From Centroberyx gerrardi (lineage: Eukaryota; Chordata; Actinopteri; Beryciformes; Berycidae), in NCBI RefSeq assembly GCF_048128805.1, contig NC_136010.1, forward strand, positions 21,991,480 through 22,055,479: a stretch of DNA of 64,000 nucleotides, in the 5' to 3' direction. Every line of letters begins with the position of its first letter. The first letter of the stretch is position 1. Below are positions 52,555-64,000 of the stretch, one piece after another. The notes beneath the pieces were generated by a model. It was not told the DNA's origin. It worked only from the letters and a program-made list of their open reading frames with translations, and did no database searches. The position numbers and the translations under genes were made by a program.

Positions 52555-54021
52555 AAAGAAAACACTCAACACGTGTTGTTATATTAATATATGTGTTTTT
52601 ATTATTCTCCATTTTTATTATCATTATGTTTTATTTTAATATTTGCAAATCTTACAGGTCCTTTGTGCATGGACCTATCATCACGGCACACACATTGGCA
52701 CAACAAGATTGGTCAGAAATAGATAAATTCTAATCACATTTTTTTAGCACACAATTTTATGACTTTTGCAAGGACTTGGGAAAGACGGACTATAACAATA
52801 ACAAATTTAATCATTTTTTCCCCCGTTGAAATCAGAATTTGAGTATGATGTGCCAAAATAAAACATAATAGTAACATGGACATTCCGAATTTCAAATAAA
52901 CAAAGCATAAATAAGAAGGAAAATAAAAACATGAGATATAACCATAAGATGTACAGCAGTTGAATAGCTCTGATGAATGTGATGAGTTTTGCCATAAAGG
53001 TGCCTCTAAAGCACAATACTTCCCCTAACATGAAATAAAATAATCTCTGTCTTTAAATAAGAAACTGCTGACAATATAAAAATACATGGCATTGTACTGT
53101 AGTTCATTAAATAAACCAACAATTCATATATAAAATATTATATTGACGTGTATAAAAATATGCCTTACAACTTCTTGAAAAGGGTAACAGCCATAAGCTT
53201 TTTGTCTGCCACTTCAGAACACACACAGTCAACCACAAAATTCCAACATATGTACAAACAATCAACTAATAAGCAGTCAGAATGCCATTTTGACAAATAA
53301 AATCAACAGATGCATCCAAGATTGTATTCATATGACTATTTTTTCTGACTTGATATATGTATAGGATACTGTAAGATGTAGAATTCAAGCAGTACTTTAT
53401 GGAAATACATACTCCAAAATAAATTAATAGAAAAGAAATATTCTATCAATTAAGTATAGTGATATCAGTGTATCTTTGGAGAGAGGGAGAGAGGACGGTG
53501 AGGGAGACACATTTTTCAAACATTTGTGTCACATCACCAGCGTAACAGTATTTCAGCCCACTGAGATCAGAACAAACACAGGCAGTGTCAGCTATCCTAA
53601 AAAAAAAAAGTAAATTAAAATCTACCACAAAGCCGGGACAAGAGCCAGGGAATATAGAGATCATTCGGAGCAATACCGCTTGGATCACTGAGGCAGTTCA
53701 CAGAGCGTTAATGTGAGCACACAGCATGTCACTGGACGATGCAGAGGACGTTGCTGCAACTGTTGAACATTCAGGCAGATGTTATTGTTGCTACTGTACT
53801 GTGTGTGTGTGTGTGTTTGTGTGTGTCTTGGTTCTAGAGAGGACATTAATTGTGGTGTAATTTCCATAGGAAGTGGTTAATCCCTGCTACCTCCTGTCCA
53901 GGCAGTGTCTAGCACAAGCTAAAGCCACCCCCTCTCCCTGTGCTCCTGCTCCTCCACCTCCTCCTCCTCCTCCTCCTCCTCCTCTTCCTCCAGGCTCAGA
54001 GCAACGGGACAGAGTCATCCC

Positions 54022-54991
54022 TCACTCCCCGTCGCATGGTAAAGTACCATCTTCGCTGGCACGTGAGGGCACGGCCGTGCCAAGCTCATCCACACACCAA
54101 CAATGGCCACGCTGCATACCCTTGGAGGAGCGGCACTGTGCGAGATTAAGAGACAGTGATACAAAGAGAGAGATTTAGAGAGGGAGCGAGAGAGAGAGAG
54201 AGAGAGAGAGGGGAACGATTCAGAGAGTAAGAGATTGAGAGAAAGACAGAGAGAGCAGGGAGAGAATAAGAGAGTGGGGGAGTGAGAAAGGTGGAGAGAG
54301 AGATCGAGAGAGAGAGATTTAGAGGGAGAGAGAGAAAATGATATGTCATCATAGCGCAGTACTGATTCTCTGAGCCCACAGCTGAGAGGCTCAGAGAGAG
54401 AGAGAAGTGTCAGTTATTCTCAGCCCTCCGGTCATGGACAAATCTCTGGATGCACTGAATGGAAAGCTGCAGTGGAATGCAGCTCTCACACTCTCTGGCA
54501 GAGACACATACTGTAACACAGAGTCGGTGCAACAAAGACACATTTTCATCTCACGTCAGGTCTAACGGACAACAAAGTTCCTTTATTGTATTCATCATGA
54601 GGTCCACACTGCATGCATTCACTGATGAGAGGCCTCCCATTTGCTTCATGTGACCGTACCTGCTTTTTCCTGTAGAATCCACGAGTGTCACAGTTCGGTA
54701 TATAGATGTCACGGTCAGACTGGAAGATCGTCAGCTCGAGACCCCTCAGGACGCTATTGAGCAGCTTACGGCACGGCGCCTGCAAACAACAACTCAGAGT
54801 GTGACTTCAAAGATCACCAGAGGCAGAGATAGAGGACTTATCTTAATCTACATGGTACAGTTGCAGTAGCGAGCTGCTCTCCCCCCCTCAGGTGATCGTG
54901 TTGGCAGAAATCCTCTTCGATCACAACACGTGTCGATGTAAATCACAAAGGATTAGCTATGGTGATGCAGCATCACAGCCAGAAGCAGAGA

Positions 54992-55023
<32 letters not shown>

Positions 55024-56942
55024 CAGATGTAAACATATTATAATGACATTATATAACCATATTGTTACACAAGGCTTTGGCTTTTCAGGTCACTGAGTGG
55101 TTTGAAGCGACTGACTGTGCTTTTTTTTGTGTCACACTGTGAAATTAAACAATATGATCATTATGAATATCACAGTGATTATTGTTGTTCTTATAATGAC
55201 ACACATGCGGAGCTGGAGCAGTTCAAATGCTGCAGATCTCCAGGCTCACAAAGTGAAAAATCCGAGGCGGCTGCGGCCGACTCGAAACTTTCCTGATTCA
55301 CATCATGCTCAATTAGTTCTGCCGCATAGCAGCACACACATCATGCACCATAATGCATGGCTTCAGAGCTGTATATGTACATGCCGCTGCAACACCCCAG
55401 ACACCATAGGAGCTACAGTAATAACTCTCTATAATGCAGCTACATATATATATATATAACCGTTTCCACCACAGAGGATCTGCATGAATATGATCTTATT
55501 ATATAAGATGCTCTCTACATCTTCATACAATTTGCATCTTCTGGGTAAGTATCCATCAGCTCCATTCATTAAGGAGTGTAACATAAAGGGGATCAACTTA
55601 CTTTTTCTATTTCACCACTGTGCGAGGGATGGGGACCTGAGAGGAAACGACATGGCACGAGAATGTTACATTAGAGCATCATAGCCAGTAACATCAAACC
55701 ATATGTAATGTCACATGTAAATGCTACATATACCATTTTTAGAATGAGTTGTATCCCTTTGCACAAGACATTACTAAGCATTCATCCAGACTAGATCTAA
55801 TTGGGAATGGTCGTTCAATGAGAGACCTAATTTCCATCAGTATATTTCCTGTTCAGATAGGGAATCGCAGTATCTCACTTTGAACAGTAGATGGAGACCA
55901 TTGCAATAAAAAGCAGCTTGATCAGGATGTAGGTGACACCGTGACAGTTTCACATTCATTCTGAATTCTCACAAGAAATGCTCACTTATAGGATATATCA
56001 CAGTCATGCACCCTGTCGCTGAAATGGATAAATACACGACATTTACTTGTCCTATAGATGCATGTGCATACACCTCTATTTACACACTTTCGTAACACCT
56101 AAAGACCCATAATGGGTCCTTGAATACATTTCAGAAAACAATCCACTTGTGTTAGGTTATTTGCCATTATTTCTGCCTAACAAATCACAGCCCTTTACAA
56201 CAGACCCTCAAATGACATTTTTACCACAATGACACCAGAGGCACTGCAGAGCAGTACTGGATGCTAGAGGTTTGCAAATTCATCTCTGGTGCACAAAATG
56301 CATCCAGTCTTAAATGTCACATACTTAATGTACAGTAACTGGTCTTTTCTTTTGTCGCTGACTGAAACAGCATCACATGCAATTCTCACAGCAGTAAAAG
56401 AGGGATAATAGACATACGACCGGCTATTTCTCAGTGGATAATGGTACAGCAGTGTTCAGTGCCTGATACAACATCCTGAATAAACCACTGGACATGTCAA
56501 GCCTACCTGTAGTGTCTATGCGTGTGTCTGTGCGCGTCCGTACGTGCATGCATGTGTGTGCGCGTACGTGCGTACATGCACGTGTGTGTGTGTGTATCTC
56601 CTTACCTGTGGGGTGGGGCCTCTCAGTGGGACTAGTCCTGCTGTGCTTGGCGCAAAAGCCCCTTCCCTGCAACAGAGCCTGGAGGGGGCTGTGTTCCCTT
56701 GGTGGGGGAACACAGCGGAGCCCCTTGGCACAGCTCAGTGTATACACACCACAGGGCTCTCCCTGGGCCAACACTGACGTGCTGCCGGCAACATTATGGT
56801 CCCTGGGGGGCCGACCTGCCCCCAGCGGATCCCTGCAGGAGGGACAGACCTTGAAGGGGCCCAAGCGGTACGCCCCAGTCCACGATCCGCAGTGGGCAAT
56901 CAGCAACAAAACAACGGTTGTTAAGTTAGAAAGGAGAGGCAT
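54022..56942 (-). CDS. igfbp6: Insulin-like growth factor-binding protein 6, four coding exons
   Basis: Minus-strand exons: 56606-56942, 55602-55636 (35 nt), 54660-54779 and 54022-54135, giving 201 aa. A signal peptide (about 1-24) leads to an N-terminal IGF-binding domain with CGVYTLSCAKGLRC (64-77) and PLQALLQGRGFC. The micro-exon encodes PHPSHSGEIEK, completed by a phase-1 G. A thyroglobulin type-1 domain (about 126-195) follows, with PNCDTRGFYRKKQ, then CRSSKG and CWCVDELG. It is a secreted binder that restrains IGF-2. The usual GCGCC motif of IGFBPs is absent; the N-domain has only CPSC. Mammalian IGFBP6 also lacks cysteines there. Fish have two copies (6a, 6b); the linkage to spryd3 suggests which, but I cannot assign it with certainty. 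The start at 56942 is ATG; the upstream in-frame start is GTG. Confidence 0.94.
54185..54330. repeat. GA-rich low-complexity tract
   Basis: (GA)n with interruptions in the igfbp6 intron, just upstream (in gene sense) of the last coding exon, so its complement supplies CT-rich intron sequence there. Confidence 0.85.
54992..55023. repeat. (TA)n microsatellite
   Basis: AT dinucleotide repeat with one C interruption in the igfbp6 intron. Confidence 0.9.
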
Positions 56943-57165
56943 TTTCTGTCCAGGTCTCAGGTTCTCCACACTCTGTCAGTTAAATGTGGCTGATGCTATT
57001 TCTGGATGTATATTTCTCTCTCACTCTCTCTCTCTCCCTTTTCTCTCCCCTCTCTCCTCAGTCTTCTTCCCGTTTCTATAGCTTTCCTTGGTGCTTTGCC
57101 GGTTGAGTCCCCTGCAGTGCCAGAGGAGACAAATGGAGATCGAGAGAGACACAGCAAAGCACCAG

Positions 57166-57174
57166 CTTTTAAAG
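57166..57174 (-). promoter_or_regulatory. igfbp6: Possible TATA-like box of igfbp6 (CTTTAAAAG)
   Basis: On the minus strand CTTTAAAAG lies about 225 bases upstream of the igfbp6 ATG. A start about 30 bases downstream would leave a 5'UTR of roughly 190 nt. No other core element was seen. Confidence 0.3.
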
Positions 57175-57193
57175 ATCTGAAAGGCGGTGATAG

Positions 57194-57222
57194 AGAGTGA
57201 GTGAGTGAGTGAGTGAGTGAGT

Positions 57223-57281
<59 letters not shown>
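57194..57281. repeat. (GTGA)n then (GA)n microsatellite next to the igfbp6 promoter
   Basis: Tetramer GTGA units up to about 57229, then about 26 GA units. A further GA-rich tract lies at 57330-57380. Confidence 0.95.
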
Positions 57282-57284
<3 letters not shown>

Positions 57285-57288
<4 letters not shown>

Positions 57289-60200
57289 AAGAGAGAGAGC
57301 ACAGTTATGACACCTTCAGGGGCTGGGACTCAGAGAGAGAGAGAGAGGGAGAGAGAGAGGGAGAGAGGGAGGTGGCAGGGAGGGAGAGAGCAAGTGGGGG
57401 GTGGATTATGTTCCTTTTAGAAATTATCAAAATCTCCCCACCCCTTCCTGTCATATACCAACACATACATCTAGTCCTTCTTACAGTTATGTTCAACATT
57501 ACACATGCGTAAAGAGTAAGCATGCACAGCTATTTACACTTTCTCTCCGTTGTGCACATATGTCAGACCTTTCTGGAATATTTGCCATGGTAACAATTGC
57601 GATTGTATATGTGCCTCCATCAGCACTGCGTGCAATGTCATTTGCTACAACAAGTGCATATAGCCTTGTGATTTCTCTCGCTTGAATTCTTCTGTATGAG
57701 ATTAAGAAAGAATAAAGCTGAATTAACTTTTAGATGCATTGATTTTCTAGGACAAAGATGTGATCCTAGAGCTGGACTACAATGAGTTCCACACCTGAGA
57801 TACTTAAACATATGTCTTTCTGTCAAACTACAGGACCGCCTCATGCGTTTGCAATTATAAACTGTAACTCAATGAACTTGACAACATCTATCAAAGCACA
57901 GACAATGTTGAAGTAATTAACTGGGTGCATAACAAATCAAACATAAGCCAAGATGTCACTAGCTTATATATCATGCACTCTTTTAATTTTTTTGGGGGGG
58001 GGAACTCTAACCCATGGATGTTTTACTGGGCCTTTTCCAGATCAAATAATTACTGCATCAGTCATTTATTGTATTGCCTCCGCAAGAGTTAATCTATAGT
58101 CTTTAACTAAACTAGCCAACGTATGCACAGAGTCCAGGATGGCACTGTGACAAGCTGTGTTGCAGCGTTAAAATACAAAAAAACAAACATCCAACACATT
58201 GGCAGTTTCACAAAAAGTTGCCACCGTCTTGATTTCATTTCAGCAGCTATCAACTGTAACCCGAACAGAGAATATATGGGCCACATCACATTTTGAAATA
58301 TGAGGGTAGTGGAGGTTATTGCTGGCCAGTTGTTTGAATTGGAAGAGGCATCAACTGGATAATTAGGAGGAGGACTCGCTTTTGCTGGAATGTACATCAG
58401 AGAGTCTGAGCCAAACTGCTAATAATGCAATCCATCTCTCCACTCAACCGGTTCAGATTTTCTACACGGGCGCCATCTTCAAAAGATCACTCTGAGGCTG
58501 AGCCCTTCACCCTTCCACACAAACTCACTGCCCACAACCCTCCACAGTTCTGTGTAATGTAGCAATCAGCAAGTACTGATTAAGACGAATAATGTAAGGT
58601 ATTGTAATTAATATACAGTAGGTTACTCAACGTATATATTAATGATGGTGTTATACTCAAACCTCAACATGCCAGGCATAATTCTTTAGAGTAGACACCA
58701 ATGCATTGTTTTTTGGGATTTCTATCAATGCTGTATTATTATCACTCTGCAGTACTATTGTGTTACAACACAGAGGTGAAAAGCATCTTTACAACTACTC
58801 TAGTTACTATACTTGTGTAGATTGTGTAAACCTAAATTTTAGATTTTTCAAAGTCTACATTTACTTCTCCTTTGCTTTGCTGAACATAAGTGTTTACTCC
58901 TACCTTTGCTTGAGTAAGTTATACCTTTAGACATGCAATAGTAAAATGAGAGTGCTTTTAGTGAGCTACTCCTTTACTTTTACTTGAATCATTTTCAAGA
59001 CAAGTATTTTTAGTCATAGTAAAGCTTGACTGAGGTAGCAGCAGTTCTACTTGAGTGAAACACTTCTCTATCCGCTTCTGCAATTAACTAACAATATCCT
59101 ACTATGCATGCAGCACATTATGGTTTTACAGTATCATACCGCACTGCAAGAGTAAATGTTTAGGTTGATGCACACAGCGTACATATTTGTAAAAAGAGAA
59201 CTTAAAAGCGAGGTAAATGGTCTACCCATGAAGAGCATCAGCAGAGGTCGACGACAGGTAGACTCTTGAGGAATTCCACTCTTATCTGCAGTCCCTCTGT
59301 CTCCATGTTATCTGACATGCCTTGCTGCCGCGGGTGCTGTGAGGACAGAGAAAAATATACATTTACAACATGAACATTATGACACCAACGACAAATGGGA
59401 ATTTCACGTTGAATTAAACAGGATTTAGATGTTGAGCTAACGATGCTGACTTGGGTTGGCACCTTGCCACCTCCAAAATAAGGGTGTTTTCTGACTCTTT
59501 GAGACACCCACATACACACACTGGCATAAAAAATGTGCACATGTGCGTGCACATGTGTGCTGTGTGTATGTGTGGATTTGTATTTGTTTGTGTGGCACTG
59601 GGTCACCTGCTACTACTGTACAGGTTTGACACTAGAGCACACAGACATGCTTGCTGGAATCCAGGGCCCCACGAGACCAAAATCCGCCTCGCCGTCAGCA
59701 GCCTGGTGTTCTGATTAGGGGTGATTAATCTTGGCAAGGAGAGGAGAAGTCACCTGCCGTCTTGTGTTCCCATCAGCTTGCGAGCTACAGCAGCCCGGCT
59801 AGTCTGTTTCCACACATGTCCTGTCAGGAGAATGTTCCAAGAGACACGCCAGACCAACGGGGGCTCTCTTTTTCCACACTCCCCTGGATTATTCATTTTT
59901 CCTCCTCCAGTCCACACCATTTCTTCCTCGCTCTCCCTTCTCTCCCCAGCTCAGGTCTATCCCAACTGGCTCAGACACTGCTGTATCTGTGCTGTCCTCG
60001 CCCCTTTTCACAAAGCCAGCAGAGAGTCCAGAGAAACTCTGTGGTGAGAGTGCTGCTGGGCCTGTGGGGTAGTATCCCCTTCCACTCCTGAGCTGACCAC
60101 CTGCCTTCTCTGCTGCACAATTTTGGGAGCAGCTCAAGAGCGTGATAGTAATATTATGGTCTAATATTGTACAACACATTGTTAGCTGATGGGGAAACAA

Positions 60201-60480
60201 TACAAGACATAATGTTTCTTGAAGTATGAGTTGGTCCCCAGAGTGGGTTGTGGGCGTACTTTTTCGAGGGTTCCCAGTTATAGGACCTAGTTATATTTTC
60301 ATTTGCATGAGTCCTCAGATGAAAGAGAACATTAAAAATGTAGGTAAATTTGGACTGAAGGATGGAACACAGAAACAAACACACACACACACACACGCAC
60401 GCACGCACGCACGCACACACACACAGGTCGAGCGATGGGATTGGCCAAATGCTTGTCACCATTTCTCAAGACTACCTTTG
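57285..60480. other. igfbp6-spryd3 intergenic region (divergent promoters)
   Basis: No supported protein-coding gene. AT-rich sequence at 57650-59200 has no recognised element. A possible isolated exon lies on the minus strand at 59226-59336 (see findings). CA/CG microsatellite at 60379-60425. Confidence 0.4.
60379..60425. repeat. (CA)n/(CACG)n microsatellite
   Basis: CA units, then GCAC units, then CA units, about 190 bases upstream of the predicted spryd3 first-exon donor. Confidence 0.9.
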
Positions 60481-60539
60481 ATTGGCTATTGAAGTCATCG
60501 CGGTGTGATGTCACTAGGAAGCGCCGAACTCCAGTTTCC

Positions 60540-60613
60540 AAAGTTTTGTGTGTAGCTATGGATAGCTGATGAACAAAAGTGAATTACTGTCTTAGTAGCC
60601 GCCCAGATAACAG
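60540..60613 (+). other. spryd3: Probable non-coding first exon of spryd3
   Basis: A GTAAGC donor follows CCCAGATAACAG at 60613, and the coding exon starts directly after an acceptor at 62122, so an upstream UTR exon is needed. The right edge is fixed by the donor; the left edge is a guess. CRE-like TGATGTCACT lies just upstream at about 60507-60516. Confidence 0.4.
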
Positions 60614-62122
60614 GTAAGCGTTTAAGTTATCTATAATGTTACCTACAGTGAATTCGCCTTCTGCTCTCCATTTTTAGTAACAACCAACAGTCTTGCTCAA
60701 GCTAACCACTGAGCCACAGCTGTAAGCAAACAAGCTATTAGCCGCTAACGTTAATGATGCTAGACTGTGTAGCTTTGCGACTAAATTAGACTGTTCACAC
60801 CATCCATATGACTTGCGAATAAATCATTTCAGTGTTGAAACGTTATCCAACTTCAAGTGGTTTAGCATTATCTGATAGACGGTTGGTCGTTAGCTGTCTA
60901 GCAAGTCATGCTAGCTAAATTTAGCAAATTAGCTTTGTCGTTAGCAAGGAGGCTGGCTGCCAGTTGCTAGCTAACGCTTCCTTGAGTTTGATAGATGTAA
61001 ACACTGGCACGCCCACCTCCCCCCGTGGTTGCACAACAAATTCTCTCACCGGGCTTCCTTTATCCCGTTAAGATTCAGGTGAATTTGGTAACAAAAAAGC
61101 CCAACTGAATTTTGTAATAGAGGAAATAGGGCACATTCTTGTAACGTTAGCCAGGCTTTGACGTGTTTGCCATTCCCTCAAGTGAACGTCAAATCTAGAT
61201 AAATACAACTAAATAGGTATTAATTATAGCATCCTTCGTGATGAGATGAAACTGAAATCATCCCCGTGGCGACAGTGGGTCGATGCAGCAGCCAATAGTA
61301 ACAGGATATAGCAAAGAATAATAGAAGATGAATACACCACATGGAGGTTATATAAACATATGCAACTGATAATTTCAGCATCAGACTATGTTAAGTAGAA
61401 TGTATGAATGAAAAGTATGAGAAAAGGCATAGATTAGGGAATAATGGGGGTATATAAAATAATAGCAGTAGAACTTAAACAGAGATAAAGAACAAATTAA
61501 TGAAGAATATGTACAATATGAAAATATGAAATGGATGCAGTATGAAATATGAGCAGATGAGAAGAAGTAGAAAATTTACAGAATATAAACATGATGTGGA
61601 AATGTTTGTCATATTTATATAAACAGAAAATCTTGGAGTGTAAACGTGCATTGTAAAATACTTTATTTAAAGGGCAATTTATGGAATTTACAGTTGTAGG
61701 CTAAACAACTTATGTACAGAATGTGTCCATTTGGATTTGTGCATGGATGGAGGTACCATGTGTAGAGAAAGTGATGATGTGTGGTGATGTGTGGTCTCAC
61801 CATACAACTCATGATCACAACATGGATGGAGGTAGCATACGTACAGAACGTGTCCCAGCAAACCCTTATGCAGAGAATGTATGGAAATGTGTAAAGATCA
61901 GAAACTGTGCAAGCATATGTTGTATAGAATAGTCCAGAGCACAGGAATGCGGAAAGCAATCTAGAGTAGTTTGTACATACAGTGCAGGCGCCATGCTTCG
62001 GCTCCCTCCTAAGTTGGCTGAGGCTCGGGATTGGGGGGGGTTTGGGCAGGAAGCATAGCACAGTCTGCTGAACTTTACAAACATTGTACCCATTTTTTCC
62101 ACTTTCCATTTTCTTTATTTAG

Positions 62123-63691
62123 ATGGATGACATCAACCTACACCACAGGTACCTGAATTGGAGGCGTCGAATCCGGGAGATGGGGGAAGTGCGCCCAGCA
62201 CAGGAGCGATACATGAGGTTGCTGAAGGATGGAGACACTCTCAGGTGAGCCTCTTCTTAAACATGTCTGGGTAGGGACAACTGTAGTGAAGAGATAGCTA
62301 TGTATTTCTTATTACTTTTTTCCCATTACAGGTTTATTGTATGTGTCTTTGTCAGATTGATTGTAAGAGAGTAGTGCATATCAAATAACACTTCTAGCGT
62401 ATATCGTATTGGTCTCTATGCCTGGGCTTCAAAGGGACCTTCAAAATGATTGGCATAACCAGTGTGTACAGTAGTGGGCTTATTACATATTCATAATTAT
62501 GCTTTCTGCAGTGTAGGTTTTGCCTACTTAGATATCTGGAGGAAATTGTGTTATTTTCTTTCTTACCTAGCATTATGGGCCATGTGTTTCTTTGCCTTCA
62601 TGAAAAGGAAAGGGCACAGAGGCTAATGCTGTAGAAAATATCCTGAAGCATTAGAATGGTATTAGCACGCCGACTCAGCACAAAACAGGTGGTCTTTGCC
62701 CTATGAGGAGAATGTACTGGTTTGTACCCCTCGACTGCATTCTGTTTCCTCTGTTTTTCCAAAACTCTGGTTTCTGGGGGCAGTGTGCATGTCATTGAGG
62801 GGAGCAGACTCACGACAGAGGTAGAAGAGGGCTGACAGGCGGCTAGAGGGGCACGATGTGTGCGTGCATTTGTTCTGCCATCCCCCACTAATAAACCCAA
62901 ACAGTTCTGTGACTTTCCTCAGACCCACTGATTGAAACAATTAAAATCTCAAGGATTGTCAATGGAGGCTTATTTCCCGGTCAGCAAAAGATGAAAGGCA
63001 TTCACCCAAAAATCTAGGCTACCCTTACTGGAAAATAAGCCTCTCTGTAATTAAGTTTTGTTTGACTCTTGAAAACCTCAGAGGCCTATCCTATACATTT
63101 TTGTTATATAGTGATTACACTCTTGCTGGAGATGTTGGTATTTGATTCAGCTTTTTGATACTGTTCTAAGCTTTCAGCAGATCTACAGTGGCTCCAGTGA
63201 ACCACTGAAGTCACATGAATATCCACAATTTACCTGCTTTTTCCTTAACTTTAAGTTTTTTAAAATATATGCTTCCAGTAGCACCATCGAGCTGTGGGAC
63301 ACCATAAGTTTAGAAACAATAATGACTAATAATCTTTTTCGTGTTATTTGACATCCCTGATTCTCACTGTGTGGCTGAATAGCTGTTCTAAATCTGTTTT
63401 AATTTTCTTATAATTATCAACAATGGCTACACCTTTTTGTCTCGTTTCTAACATGTCAGTGCTTTGCATGTGTTTATACTGATACTGTCTTTCGATTAAA
63501 AGATGTCTTTTTCTTTCTTTTCACTCAGAGCTTTAAGATGTGTTTCTGATTGTGAATATAGCAGTTAGACCTATTAGAAGTCACCTATTCTTAACCTGTG
63601 ATTTCTTCTTTTTAGTTACCAAGGGAACTCTGACGAAGTGGGTTGCTATGTGGCTCCCCATCCTTTATCAAAGGGAAATTGCTACTTTGAG
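62123..63691 (+). CDS. spryd3: SPRY domain-containing protein 3, 5' part (gene continues past 64000)
   Basis: Exons seen are 62123-62244 and 63616-63691, joined with phase 2; the second ends at a GTAAGA donor in phase 0. They encode the first 66 residues, starting MDDINLHHRYLNWRRRIREM and including DGDTLSYQGNSDEVGCYVA and KGNCYFE, the start of the first SPRY repeat. This closely follows SPRYD3. The ATG is the first base after the acceptor. The function is poorly known; SPRY domains mediate protein binding. The neighbour igfbp6 is the same as in human. The rest of the gene is beyond the window. Confidence 0.93.
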
Positions 63692-64000
63692 GTAAGACGC
63701 ATTTGATAGTGACGCCTGTTTTGACATTGCTACAAGTCTGACATGGTTACTGTAACTGAGTTTCTGATTGAGTTCTTTCCGGGCTGCAAGACTTGACAAT
63801 AAGCTCTCCAAGATTTTTTGTGCCTCATTAGTTTACATGATTGCTGAAAACTACTATCTCTACCTAACAGTGTTCACTTTTTCCCCTTTTCTGTTTACCA
63901 TGCATCCAAAAAGAATAGACAGTCTTTTGAAAATAAAAGGACTATTGGTCCTTGGACAATCACTCATTTTGAAATGTTGGGGGGGATTATGCACAATATG

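Noticed and set aside
56494-57081. 195-codon plus-strand frame
   Set aside because: Antisense to the igfbp6 first exon and to CA/GA repeats; no homology and no splice context.

Overview
The window is vertebrate nuclear DNA, most likely from a spiny-rayed teleost. Genes are split into many short exons with GT/AG introns. CA, GA and CT microsatellites are frequent, and there are fish-type Tc1, LINE and MITE remnants. Every protein I recognise is a jawed-vertebrate orthologue. I found no prokaryotic, viral or CRISPR-like content. Seven protein-coding genes are supported, six complete and one running off the right edge. I rebuilt them exon by exon, checking that reading phase is kept across each junction.

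Layout, left to right. 1-5042 has no recognisable gene; its right part is probably tspan31 3'UTR. 5043-8238 (-) is tspan31, a tetraspanin of six coding exons, 211 aa. 9678-29130 (+) is agap2 (PIKE). It has two alternative first coding exons (9678-9840 and 14478-15654) that join the same 18 downstream exons and make a 1204-aa long form with GTPase-like, split PH, ArfGAP and ankyrin parts. 32267-35678 (+) is zbtb39, a BTB-C2H2 repressor with three coding exons, 869 aa. 37885-38964 (-) is gpr182, an atypical chemokine-receptor-like GPCR with one coding exon, 359 aa. 42819-49944 (-) is pip4k2c, a phosphatidylinositol-5-phosphate 4-kinase gamma of ten coding exons, 417 aa. 54022-56942 (-) is igfbp6, with four coding exons including a 35-nt micro-exon, 201 aa. 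62123-63691 (+) is the 5' end of spryd3.

The set matches human 12q13-q14, where AGAP2-TSPAN31, ZBTB39-GPR182 and IGFBP6-SPRYD3 are neighbouring pairs and PIP4K2C lies close by. It is a compacted and rearranged version of that block. Two neighbours act in phosphoinositide signalling: agap2 (a PI3K/Akt enhancer and Arf GAP) and pip4k2c (a PI5P 4-kinase). I see no sign of shared regulation, and the linkage is best read as inherited synteny.

The non-coding part holds two inverted-repeat (MITE-like) elements and a LINE reverse-transcriptase fossil in agap2 introns, a Tc1-like end in a pip4k2c intron, a direct repeat partly inside and partly downstream of pip4k2c, other common fish repeats, and many microsatellites. 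No clearly undescribed system is visible. The most interesting leads are the paired first exons and the 60-nt cassette exon of agap2, zinc-finger-splitting introns in zbtb39, the atypical N-terminal domain of igfbp6, a possible small membrane-protein gene at 51965-52554, and GTTAGC-rich clusters at three promoters.
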